Shown here piece by piece: positions 35,301 to 45,811 of a stretch of 64,000 bases of DNA. The stretch is from positions 28,711,375-28,775,374 of the forward strand of contig CAIIXF020000005.1 in the NCBI GenBank assembly GCA_903813345.2, written 5' to 3'. Position 1 is the first letter of the stretch. The number at the start of each line of letters is the position of its first letter. The notes below the pieces were generated by a model. It was not told the origin of the DNA. It worked only from the letters and a program-made list of their open reading frames with translations, and searched no databases. The translations under genes and the position numbers were made by a program. The stretch is from Owenia fusiformis. Lineage: Eukaryota; Annelida; Polychaeta; Sabellida; Oweniidae.

Positions 35301-38300
35301 TTGACCTTGAGAAGGTCATTAAAGGTCAAATGTCAAATCTAAAGATTTGAATTTCTGAGAACATGTAGATGATTTTGAAAAAAAAATTTAGTCAATTTGA
35401 AGCAAGATGAAAAAATACCTTTTTGACCTTTTTTGACATTGAGAAGGTCATTGAAGGTCAAATGTCAAATCTAAAGTCAGATTTGAATTTCTGAGAACAT
35501 GTAGATGATTTTGAAAAAAAAATTTAGTCAATTTGAAGCAAGTTGAAAAAAGACCTTTTTGACCTTTTTTGACTTTGAGAAGGTCATTGAAGGTCAAATG
35601 TCAAATCTTAAGTCAAATCTAAAGTCAGATTTGAATTCCTGAGAACACGTAGATGATTTTGAAAAAAAATTTTAGTCAATTTGAAGCAAGTTGAAAACAG
35701 ACCTTTTTGACCTTGAGAAGGTCATTGAAGGTCAAATGTCAAATCTTAAGTCAAATCTTAAGTCAGATTTGAATTTCTGAGAACACGTAGATGATTTTGA
35801 AAAAAAAATTTAGTCAATTTGAACGAAGTTGAAAACAGACCTTTTTGACCTTTTTTGACCTTGAGAAGGTCATTGAAGGTCAAATGTCAAATCTAAAGTC
35901 AGATTTGAAGGTCAAATGTCAAATCTAAAGTCAAATCTAAAGTCAGATTTGAATTTCTGAGAACATGTAGATGATTTTGAAAAAAAAATTAGTCAATGTG
36001 AAGCAAGTTGAAAAAAGACCTTTTTGACCTTGAGAAGGTCATTGAAGGTCAAATGTCAAATCTAAAGTCAGATTTGAACTTCTCAGAACATGTAGATGAT
36101 TTAGAAAAAAATTGAAGTCAGTCTAAACAGTATTTGTTAAGTTATAGGAAGTTGTAAGAAATTGTTACAGACGCCGGACGCCAACCTCCAACCACCAACC
36201 GCCGGACGCCGTCGCAAAAAAACGGAGACCATAACAATATGTCACCACTTTTGGTCAAAGGTCAAATGTCAAATCTAAAGTCAGATTTGAACTTCTGAGA
36301 ACATGTAGATGATTTTGAAAAAAAATTAGTCAATTTGAAGCAAGTTGAAAAAAGACTTTTTTGACCTTGAGAACGTCATTGAAGGTCAAAGGTCAAATCT
36401 AAAGTCAGATTTGAACTTCTGAGAACTTGTAAAGTCAAATTTGAACTTCTGAAAAGATGTAGATGATTTTGAAAAAAAAATTTGGTCAATTTGAAGCAAG
36501 TTGAAAACAGACCTTTTTGACCTTTTTTGACCTTGAGAAGGTCATTAAAGGTCAAATGTCAAATCTAAAGATTTGAATTTCTGAGAACATGTAGATGATT
36601 TTGAAAAAAAAATTTAGTCAATTTGAAGCAAGATGAAAAAATACCTTTTTGACCTTTTTTGACATTGAGAAGGTCATTGAAGGTCAAATGTCAAATCTAA
36701 AGTCAGATTTGAATTTCTGAGAACATGTAGATGATTTTGAAAAAAAAATTTAGTCAATTTGAAGCAAGTTGAAAAAAGACCTTTTTGACCTTTTTTGACT
36801 TTGAGAAGGTCATTGAAGGTCAAATGTCAAATCTTAAGTCAAATCTAAAGTCAGATTTGAATTCCTGAGAACACGTAGATGATTTTGAAAAAAAATTTTA
36901 GTCAATTTGAAGCAAGTTGAAAACAGACCTTTTTGACCTTGAGAAGGTCATTGAAGGTCAAATGTCAAATCTTAAGTCAAATCTTAAGTCAGATTTGAAT
37001 TTCTGAGAACACGTAGATGATTTTGAAAAAAAAATTTAGTCAATTTGAACGAAGTTGAAAACAGACCTTTTTGACCTTTTTTGACCTTGAGAAGGTCATT
37101 GAAGGTCAAATGTCAAATCTAAAGTCAGATTTGAAGGTCAAATGTCAAATCTAAAGTCAAATCTAAAGTCAGATTTGAATTTCTGAGAACATGTAGATGA
37201 TTTTGAAAAAAAATTTAGTCAATGTGAAGCAAGTTGAAAAAAGACCTTTTTGACCTTGAGAAGGTCATTGAAGGTCAAATGTCAAATCTAAAGTCAGATT
37301 TGAACTTCTCAGAACATGTAGATGATTTAGAAAAAAATTGAAGTCAGTCTAAACAGTATTTGTTAAGTTATAGGAAGTTGTAAGAAATTGTTACAGACGC
37401 CGGACGCCAACCTCCAACCACCAACCGCCGGACGCCGTCGCAAAAAAACGGAGACCATAACAATATGTCACCACTTTTGGTCAAAGGTCAAATGTCAAAT
37501 CTAAAGTCAGATTTGAACTTCTGAGAACATGTAGATGATTTTGAAAAAAAATTAGTCAATTTGAAGCAAGTTGAAAAAAGACTTTTTTGACCTTGAGAAC
37601 GTCATTGAAGGTCAAAGGTCAAATCTAAAGTCAGATTTGAACTTCTGAGAACTTGTAAAGTCAAATTTGAACTTCTGAAAAGATGTAGATGATTTTGAAA
37701 AAAAAATTTGGTCAATTTGAAGCAAGTTGAAAACAGACCTTTTTGACCTTTTTTGACCTTGAGAAGGTCATTAAAGGTCAAATGTCAAATCTAAAGATTT
37801 GAATTTCTGAGAACATGTAGATGATTTTGAAAAAAAAATTTAGTCAATTTGAAGCAAGATGAAAAAATACCTTTTTGACCTTTTTTGACATTGAGAAGGT
37901 CATTGAAGGTCAAATGTCAAATCTAAAGTCAGATTTGAATTTCTGAGAACATGTAGATGATTTTGAAAAAAAAATTTAGTCAATTTGAAGCAAGTTGAAA
38001 AAAGACCTTTTTGACCTTTTTTGACTTTGAGAAGGTCATTGAAGGTCAAATGTCAAATCTTAAGTCAAATCTAAAGTCAGATTTGAATTCCTGAGAACAC
38101 GTAGATGATTTTGAAAAAAATTTTTAGTCAATTTGAAGCAAGTTGAAAACAGACCTTTTTGACCTTGAGAAGGTCATTGAAGGTCAAATGTCAAATCTTA
38201 AGTCAAATCTTAAGTCAGATTTGAATTTCTGAGAACACGTAGATGATTTTGAAAAAAAAATTTAGTCAATTTGAACGAAGTTGAAAACAGACCTTTTTGA

Positions 38301-41300
38301 CCTTTTTTGACCTTGAGAAGGTCATTGAAGGTCAAATGTCAAATCTAAAGTCAGATTTGAAGGTCAAATGTCAAATCTAAAGTCAAATCTAAAGTCAGAT
38401 TTGAATTTCTGAGAACATGTAGATGATTTTGAAAAAAAATTTAGTCAATGTGAAGCAAGTTGAAAAAAGACCTTTTTGACCTTGAGAAGGTCATTGAAGG
38501 TCAAATGTCAAATCTAAAGTCAGATTTGAACTTCTCAGAACATGTAGATGATTTAGAAAAAAATTGAAGTCAGTCTAAACAGTATTTGTTAAGTTATAGG
38601 AAGTTGTAAGAAATTGTTACAGACGCCGGACGCCAACCTCCAACCACCAACCGCCGGACGCCGTCGCAAAAAAACGGAGACCATAACAATATGTCACCAC
38701 TTTTGGTCAAAGGTCAAATGTCAAATCTAAAGTCAGATTTGAACTTCTGAGAACATGTAGATGATTTTGAAAAAAAATTAGTCAATTTGAAGCAAGTTGA
38801 AAAAAGACTTTTTTGACCTTGAGAACGTCATTGAAGGTCAAAGGTCAAATCTAAAGTCAGATTTGAACTTCTGAGAACTTGTAAAGTCAAATTTGAACTT
38901 CTGAAAAGATGTAGATGATTTTGAAAAAAAAATTTGGTCAATTTGAAGCAAGTTGAAAACAGACCTTTTTGACCTTTTTTGACCTTGAGAAGGTCATTAA
39001 AGGTCAAATGTCAAATCTAAAGATTTGAATTTCTGAGAACATGTAGATGATTTTGAAAAAAAAATTTAGTCAATTTGAAGCAAGATGAAAAAATACCTTT
39101 TTGACCTTTTTTGACATTGAGAAGGTCATTGAAGGTCAAATGTCAAATCTAAAGTCAGATTTGAATTTCTGAGAACATGTAGATGATTTTGAAAAAAAAA
39201 TTTAGTCAATTTGAAGCAAGTTGAAAAAAGACCTTTTTGACCTTTTTTGACTTTGAGAAGGTCATTGAAGGTCAAATGTCAAATCTTAAGTCAAATCTAA
39301 AGTCAGATTTGAATTCCTGAGAACACGTAGATGATTTTGAAAAAAAATTTTAGTCAATTTGAAGCAAGTTGAAAACAGACCTTTTTGACCTTGAGAAGGT
39401 CATTGAAGGTCAAATGTCAAATCTTAAGTCAAATCTTAAGTCAGATTTGAATTTCTGAGAACACGTAGATGATTTTGAAAAAAAAATTTAGTCAATTTGA
39501 ACGAAGTTGAAAACAGACCTTTTTGACCTTTTTTGACCTTGAGAAGGTCATTGAAGGTCAAATGTCAAATCTAAAGTCAGATTTGAAGGTCAAATGTCAA
39601 ATCTAAAGTCAAATCTAAAGTCAGATTTGAATTTCTGAGAACATGTAGATGATTTTGAAAAAAAATTTAGTCAATGTGAAGCAAGTTGAAAAAAGACCTT
39701 TTTGACCTTGAGAAGGTCATTGAAGGTCAAATGTCAAATCTAAAGTCAGATTTGAACTTCTCAGAACATGTAGATGATTTAGAAAAAAATTGAAGTCAGT
39801 CTAAACAGTATTTGTTAAGTTATAGGAAGTTGTAAGAAATTGTTACAGACGCCGGACGCCAACCTCCAACCACCAACCGCCGGACGCCGTCGCAAAAAAA
39901 CGGAGACCATAACAATATGTCACCACTTTTGGTGGTGACATAACAAGAATACTGTTAATTCAAGCAGAAATATGGTAGATTTTCAAATATTTACGGTATA
40001 TTTTACGGCCGTTCTTATAGAAAAAATCTAATTATAATAAAATATTTTATGGTAGATTTTGGTAAAATTACAGTAGATTTTGTCGGTTGTTTTACAAGAA
40101 AAAACAGTAATTTTTTACGGTATTTATATTATTTTTTATGGTAGATGCCGGTAAAAATACGGTAGGTTGGCAGGTATGAGTTACCATTGCAACCGTGGAA
40201 ATGGGTAAAAATGAGAGCAAAAAACACCCAGACCCGCCATAATGGCACTAATTTTCAAAATATTTCGAGACATACACATTTTCTTAAACTTTGATATCGT
40301 CTAGAACACTTCTAGACAACAAAAATATCAAAAATGGGGGGAAGGCAGGGTCGGATCTGAGAACCAACAAGGAGGGGGGGGGCCAAATTTCAGGTCAGAA
40401 AAAAATTTGGGGCCCCTGAAACCAAAAAGTGGGCCCAAATTTTGAGGCCCATTTTCTTCAAAATTTGGCCTGAAATTAAAAAATAAGGCCTTAAAAGGCC
40501 CAGTTATGACCAAAAAGGCCCACTATTTGGGGCCTTAAGGCCTTTTTGGCCCAAAAAATTTTTGAGCCCAATTTTTTTTTCTGGGCCCACCCAAGGGGGG
40601 GGGGGGGCGGGCCCCCAGCCCCCCCCCCCCTCCTAATCCGCCAGTGGAAGGTTTAACACTTCAATTATTTTCAAGCCTTGGTCAAAGTAAAACTACGAAA
40701 AAAGCACTCATTTTCACTTTAGAATCACCTATTATCGCCCAAATGGCTATATGTTGTCAAGGTCGCCATGTTAAAAGTAGAATTAGAATGCTCTTCAGAC
40801 AATGTTTGATAGCTTTCCTTTATCACGGAACAAAGACCTTTGCACTGGTATGCCCATTTCCATGAGATAATGCACGTGAAAGAGGAACAGTGTCTTTAAA
40901 TGTCATCAAAACTTTTTCTCACTACTTTTGGTGTAATAATACCATCTGATTGATTGTTGGTGTAAACAACGAGTCGGGTTAATCTGCACGAGGTTCGGTT
41001 TTTCATTAAGGGAAGTACTTTATTCCCATGATTCAAAGTGCTTTTCTGCCATTGGTTCGGTTTAAGTTTGTACAACAAACGTCCACGAATCCAGGGCAGG
41101 TTGACATTATATCATTACATTTGTTTTGGGTGTATAGTTTTTGTTTTGACAATAAACAAAAAAAATCCCGCAATATATGGTGCATCATGGGTAGGACACG
41201 CTGTGAAATATGAACGTAAGTGACATCTATGTTAAATTAAATGTTCCTACAAAGTTATTAATCGCGCATGCGTCATGATAACTTAAACCAATCAAGGAGG

Positions 41301-43189
41301 ATTGGAAGCCAGGGTTCCAACTCGATATTCTTTAATCTCCACGCATGCGTCATTTGCTATTCGTGTCTGTATAATTTGTACGACTGCATGGAGAATGACC
41401 CGATACTCTCCAACAAAGCTATCGCTAGGTGATTGTTTTGCAGAATATCGGTGTTGCATTCTGGGAGCCAATCCTCCTTGTAAAGCAATCAGATTACTGG
41501 GTTTAATGCGCACGCGCCATAAACCGAATACTTTCCCGGGATTCGGGCTTTAGGATACGATTTTACACTGACCGATTGCAAACGAGATTTAGCGAGATGA
41601 AGCGGTTGTGAAACCAAGATGGCAGAAAGTTTGTGAACTTCTAGTATTATTATATCTTACGGTAGAGTATACCATTGATAGTGCTGACTTTGTCTGACCC
41701 ATATTCTCCATGCTGTATTACCCAGGATGCATCTCTGAGAAGAGGAGATTTGGATAGAGATTTAAACGAGATTTAGCGAGATGACGCGTTTGTGATACTT
41801 TTGTTGAAGAATGAGCACATTTGAACTGATTTCTACGATCTCAACGTAATTTGAGGTACGGACTTTCATTTTTAATAACACCTTGGTGTCTTATGGACCT
41901 CCGTCACTAAAAATAATAGGGAAACACTTGTGTAGAAACGTCGAATTCTTAGTCTGAAAAGTAGGGTGTCTGTAATTTTATAGAAAAATTGCCAAAATCT
42001 TATGAACTTTTAGCTCTTACTACCACTACTTACCACACATACTATCTATTGCAAGACTTACGCCTGGCGTAACCGTCACCATGTTATTCAGTGTTTTTAA
42101 GTAGCGCAAGGATCCTGCCATGACCGTGGTAGTGTTATCGTGTAAGCCTGGTTTAACCGTGACAACGCTGTATTATATTGCAAGGCCTGTCATGGCCGTG
42201 GTAATGTTAAAGCCTGATATAACTTTGACAATGGTTGCAAAGCCTGTCATGACCGTGATAATGTTAAGGCCTCTTATAACCGTGACAATGCTTGCAAGGC
42301 CTACCATGACCGTGGTAATGTTAAAGCCTGATATGACCGTCATAATGATTGCAAAGCCTGTCATGACCGTGGTAAGGTTAAAGCCTGAACTGGACAATAG
42401 TTGCGAGGCCTCTCATGACCGTGGTTGTATTAAGTAACATTTAAAGTAGCATGAGAACACTGTAATGACAATTTTCCTCGTGTTTAACTACCTTAAATAT
42501 GTAAATCGAGACTACTATACATGAACATGGTACTCATGTTCATTGATACATAAAAATGTATATTAATTTCACAACGAAACCCTCATTTTTAACTCAGTCA
42601 TAAATAATTTTCGAACAAACTACATCTCTACTCTCATTCAAGAAGGTTCGATTCGAAAGCACATACTTTCTATAATGATCAATTAATAAGGTTAATCCAT
42701 GAAAAAACTAATAGCAGCAACGGGAGAAACATGAAATAAGTCATAAATGTCATATAAAGCGGCTACGGTCGCGCCAGGCTTACACGATTACATTGTCACG
42801 GTCATGGCAGGCATTGCAATATAATACAGCGTTGTCGCGGTTATACCAGGCTTTCACGATAACACTACCACGGTCATGGCAGGATCCTTGCGCTACTTAA
42901 AAACACTGAATAACATAATGACGGTTACGCCAGGCGTAAGTCTTGCAACAGATAGGGTCTCACTACTTACCATTGAGAGTGCTGACTTTGGATTCTACAT
43001 ACAGAAAAATTCATAGGTGGATATATTATATAATTACCTCTGTGATTGATGTTTCAAAGAATCAGAAAGTAGCTTCAGTATCTCATGTACATTATTTGCA
43101 GTATATGTGTTGCCATACTTGCTATTAACACATAGAAAACCCAAAATTTCTGAGATAGATTTCTCAACATTTGTGTCGACGTTCGCCAT
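24246..43189 (-). CDS. ATXN10: Ataxin-10, complete, 11 exons
   Basis: Exons, 5' to 3': 43038-43189, 32087-32272, 31770-31831, 29223-29337, 28672-28836, 28161-28238, 27422-27578, 26753-26861, 26198-26367, 24982-25045, 24246-24436. They total 1449 nt, 482 codons plus TGA, with all phases consistent; vertebrate ataxin-10 is about 475 residues. Exon 2 carries the family signature ECFRCLRNSCVQCDINQNE. The protein is an armadillo/HEAT-type alpha-helical repeat protein, cytoplasmic and centrosome-associated, linked to neurite outgrowth and cytokinesis in vertebrates. ATG 43189 is the first Met of the frame. Exon 7 uses an unusual GTTTGT donor. A variant ATTAAA signal lies at 24211-24216, about 30 nt past the stop. 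Intron 1 (10.8 kb) and intron 3 host large insertions. Confidence 0.94.
24492..24620. repeat. Small palindromic repeat, ATXN10 last intron
   Basis: GCAAGACTGTG pairs with CACAGTCCTGATGC; an inner stem GTGTACTTCAC/GTGAAGTACAC is perfect. Confidence 0.5.
26403..26555. mobile_element. MITE, CAGTAAAACCTGT termini
   Basis: CAGTAAAACCTGT at the left and ACAGGTTTTACTG at the right, exact inverses, 153 bp in total. In ATXN10 intron 8. Confidence 0.65.
27608..27743. mobile_element. Palindromic MITE, CAGGTGTTAT termini
   Basis: Left CAGGTGTTATATCGAC, right GTCGACATAACACCTG. The arms extend through ATACATACC and GGCTAGGCACAAA. In ATXN10 intron 6, 29 bp upstream of exon 7. Confidence 0.7.
29594..31297 (-). 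mobile_element. LINE reverse transcriptase ORF, 567 codons, 5'-truncated
   Basis: An uninterrupted 567-codon ORF inside ATXN10 intron 3, same strand as the gene. It starts inside the reverse transcriptase domain. Motif A is FTAFLDISKAYN with the catalytic Asp at residue 55; SFGVKQGCVLS follows; motif C is FADD at 154-157, then WGFRFSEKKSKI. A C-terminal zinc knuckle (C480, C483, H493, C498/H500) is present. The N-terminal reverse transcriptase part and endonuclease are missing. The 3' tail, read on the minus strand, is an AAAT-type repeat (about 29490-29515). This identifies a non-LTR retrotransposon with a CR1/Jockey/I-like arrangement; the clade is not resolved. Lack of internal stops suggests a fairly recent insertion. 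Confidence 0.88.
31280..31645. repeat. Tandem ~180-bp duplication at LINE 5' side
   Basis: Two diverged direct copies (about 31280-31420 and 31487-31640) share AATATTAAACAAAT, GATAACTTTCA, AGATGACATTCT and TGATTGGTCAAAGAAA. A related stretch including GTTTTACTTCAGCC at 29455-29490 flanks the 3' side of the LINE and resembles 31427-31488 here. The flanks may be a long, decayed target duplication or an older host repeat. Confidence 0.6.
32517..32757. mobile_element. MITE, ACAGTTGGGGACA termini
   Basis: Left ACAGTTGGGGACAAAAATAA, right TTATTTATGTCCCCAACTGT, about 29 bp of inverse match. Mariner/Tc1-like in appearance (inference). Confidence 0.7.
33091..33550. mobile_element. MITE, GTGT(C/T)ACTACGGTAAAT termini
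   Basis: Left GTGTCACTACGGTAAAT and right ATTTACCGTAGTAACAC are inverse with one mismatch. CGGAAGTG motifs lie at 32885, 33067 and 33522. Confidence 0.55.
34733..39943 (+). mobile_element. Giant rolling-circle-like (pearl/HINE-type) element with four 1226-bp units
   Basis: The left end carries AAAATGTCACCACC (about 34733-34746). The right end carries ACAATAT, then the hairpin GTCACCAC-loop-GTGGTGAC (39917-39940). Between them four copies of a 1226-bp unit run from about 35032 to 39936; the marker ACGCCGGACG recurs at 36171, 37397, 38623 and 39849, spaced exactly 1226. Each unit has about seven diverged ~150-200-bp subrepeats built on AAGGTCA, GATGATTTTGAAAAAA and TTTGAAGCAAGTTGAAAA, and ends in a GC-rich linker. 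No ORF. The plan (5' motif inverted in a 3' hairpin, tandem core) matches non-autonomous Helitron2/Helentron elements such as bivalve pearl/CvE. Class assignment is inference. Confidence 0.82.
35032..39936 (+). repeat. Higher-order tandem array, 4 x 1226 bp
   Basis: Copies at about 35032-36257, 36258-37483, 37484-38709 and 38710-39936 differ only by rare single-base changes, mostly in A runs (for example near 37217 and 38111). Such homogeneity implies very recent amplification, gene conversion, or assembly duplication. Confidence 0.9.
40345..40648. mobile_element. GGCGGAT-type MITE, G/C homopolymer-rich
   Basis: The right end CTAATCCGCCAGTGG is the inverse of the CCACTGGCGGAT end seen at 19579. 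The interior is TTTGAGGCCCATTTTCTTCA and repeated AAGGCC. Long G and C runs flank the ends. Confidence 0.6.
41294..41479. repeat. Small foldback repeat
   Basis: AAGGAGGATTGGAAGCC pairs with GGGAGCCAATCCTCCTT; AACTCGATATTCT pairs with AGAATATCGGTGTT. Confidence 0.55.
42044..42954. repeat. Foldback element with ~57-bp minisatellite
   Basis: Arms 42044-42190 and about 42800-42954 are inverse (TCTATTGCAAGACTTACGCC against GGCGTAAGTCTTGCAACAGA). Copies of CATGACCGTGGTAATGTTAA at 42191, 42248, 42305 and 42362 are spaced 57 bp. Because 57 is divisible by 3, long open frames appear on both strands, but they look like repeat artefacts. Confidence 0.7.
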
Positions 43190-45811
43190 GTTTTTGTGGT
43201 ACACACGGTACAATTAATTGACGCAAATTATATTAAATTATGAACAACGTCAAACCGTCAAAAACATTAAAATATTGTACAATTATTCAATGTATATTTG
43301 GCTCGTACAGACTTATTGATCACAATCAAACAAATTATGTCATATAGATAAAATTACTTTTGCGCAAATATTTTACATTACTTAGAATCTTGATGACTAT
43401 TTAACTCTCGCGAATTTTAGAGCGAGACTGCACACGAGACATCCGGTTTTGGATTTTAGCATTTTCAGAATTTATTCACTTTATATGAAGATAAGTGACC
43501 AATTACGCCATCCAGTGCCCGAATAAGGTATGTGCAATAAACTAATACATATTTAAAACATATTTTGCCTGAAAAGAAGTTCTCAATTCGTGACTGATTT
43601 CTTAAAACACGATTTGAAATTGCCACACCTTTGTTATGATCTGAAGCTCAAGCTGTACAAAAAGTACAAATATGGAAAATTTGGATTGACCCAGTTTGTG
43701 ATTTGTAGATTTTTACAATTCAAATACACCATTTTGTTCAAAGAAAGTCTGCAATTATTAGTCTACACAAAAGAGCTATATTGGATAACCATCTTCCAAG
43801 TCTGTCTCTGTATTCCAGCGCTGTGTAAGACATGTAGCCGTTAATATATTCTTAATATGCACCACCCATGATATAATTGAAATATCATGGGAGTAGCGCT
43901 ATTTTTATGAGTAGTATACCACCATGGTTATATAAGTTGAGCAAAGAATTCAGGGGAGTTCTGGAGATTCTGCCCCCAATGAACATTTTGAAATTTGATT
44001 GTATATTTGGAGGGATCTGACACAATCTGGTATTCCTGAGCGCACCGGGCGCTACACCCATGAATATATAGTATAGAATAATACAGACGACCCATTCATA
44101 CTTTCCACGCAGCATTTCATTCAGACCAATAGCTCAACTGTAGATCATGCAGTTTCTTCTATCTTAGAACAGGCCATCCTCCTCTAACGCCCTGTCCTAA
44201 ACTTGTCTGCAAAAGACCGCAAAACATTATTTTCTAATATTTTAATTATTTTTACATCAGACATGGTTTGATAACATGTCACAAAATTAAAGTTCAAAGT
44301 CAATACATTATTTCGTGATAGGGCCAACGCCGACCCGGAAGTAAACACGGGAAAAATGGAAAAGTCCAAAAAGCCCAAAAAGCATTAACACAAATTTCAA
44401 TCAAGTACTGTGCTTATGCTTCATCATGAACCAAACAAAGCTGATATGGTTTCATTGAAATGTGTGTCTTAACCTCTAGAGGGTATGTAAGACTCCCTAA
44501 TCTTCAGGTAAATCTTATTTTTCAAGTTCTACCGACGCAGTCAGGCCATGAAATAGACTCTAATACATTAACTTTTCATTGCACTTGCCATTTATGAACA
44601 CAATCATAATAAATGTATTGCATCTCATTCCTGAGTTATAATAATATAAGTTATTCAATGATTCGAGTGAAATACAGAAAATATTCTTCCCGAGAAGGTT
44701 GTATTTCACGATGCGCTAGCAGAGTGAAATACAGACGTTCAAGGGAAGAATATTTTCTGTATTTCACGAGAAATCATTGAATAACGTTTTTATTCCATGA
44801 TTACCCATATAAAACTTGCCTAAATCAAGTCCCTTGGCTTGGGGCCAGAGAAACAGATCAACTTTCTCACCTCAGAGATATTTACATTGATATTCCTTCA
44901 AAATCTTTATGGCCTTGTTGTTTGCTTTTTATTGTATTATATGAGACATTTTATTTTCTTTCTTTTTTCTTCAATTTCATCAGCTGGAATTGCAGTGTAG
45001 CGAAACGTTTTTTCGACTTTCGTCTGCCATATTGGATTTTAAAATTTTTTACTAGTCATGAAAACAATGTGCATGCTTCATATTGATCTTTTTATATTCA
45101 CAGATGTGTGTTTTTATCCTAAAATTATAAATTGTGATGATCACCCTATCATTTCCTGATATTCAAATCAGATATTTCTAGCAAAATGCAAATATTAGCA
45201 TGCATATTTTCAGTAATAGTCATATCCTGGATGGAAATCTGGGGCGTTGGGATATTAGACCGTATCCCAACGCTGATGTCTTTTTCACTCTGTATCCAAC
45301 GCTTTGTGGAATGTGAGTGTAAATACAGGATATATTTAAGTCACGTGCACCAATCAGATTGCAGGGAATTTCACCATCATAGAATAATGCTATATATCTT
45401 ATTTTGAATACATGGATAAACATTAAACATGCGTGGTTATATAGAGAACGCCCCAGCCCAAACGTCTGTATGTGCGGGCAATACTTCAAATTCTTGTGGC
45501 CTAATTGATTATTAAATTATTTATCATTTTTCTGATTCGGGCCTCAGAAAGTTCAAAATGACTGCCTAATGTGGGATTTCTCAACTGATCATTTCAAAGT
45601 AAGGCTATATTCTACTCAAATTGAAGGAATTTTAGATTTGATCAATATTATGTAATTGTTTTCTGAATAGTTGTGCAAGAAATTCAAAATGGCCACCTCG
45701 TGTTCGTGTTTTGTTTGTTGGGATGAGCTGCTCCTTTGAGTTCCCGATTTCTAGTTGAAACTTAAAAAATGCACCTCCTTCAAACAACAAATATGTATAA
45801 TTTTAGTGACA
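43190..45811. other. Spacer between divergent ATXN10 and PBRM1 starts
   Basis: About 2.6 kb with no convincing exon. A palindromic MITE lies at 44650-44785. A short perfect dyad GCGTTGGGATA/TATCCCAACGC lies near 45244-45272. No TATA box could be assigned with confidence. Confidence 0.6.
44650..44785. mobile_element. Palindromic MITE, GTTATTCAATGATT termini
   Basis: GTTATTCAATGATTCGAGTG at the left and AATCATTGAATAAC at the right, with AGAAAATATTCTTCCC inverse to GGGAAGAATATTTTCT. Confidence 0.7.

Larger units (their letters stand above)
32273..43037. other. ATXN10: ATXN10 intron 1 (10.8 kb), repeat-filled
   Basis: Phase joins exon 1 (CAGAG/GTAATT) to exon 2 (CTTAG/GGAG) through an AG+G Arg codon, so no coding exon is needed between. 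It holds MITEs at 32517-32757 and 33091-33550, the giant element at 34733-39943, a GGCGGAT MITE at 40345-40648 and foldbacks at 41294-41479 and 42044-42954. 33560-34600 shows only a short inverted pair around GGCCCCCACGTGAT (33713) and ATCACGTGGGGGCC (33875). Confidence 0.75.

Noticed and set aside
35032-39936. CRISPR-like array of regular repeats
   Set aside because: Unit is 1226 bp with internal subrepeats and no unique spacers; the context is an animal intron.
42120-42437. 105-codon frame that looks like a repeat protein
   Set aside because: Explained by a 57-bp minisatellite; the opposite strand is also open, as expected for repeats with a period divisible by 3.
43590-43844. 84-codon plus-strand frame between ATXN10 and PBRM1
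   Set aside because: AT-driven composition, no recognisable motif, no splice context fitting either gene.
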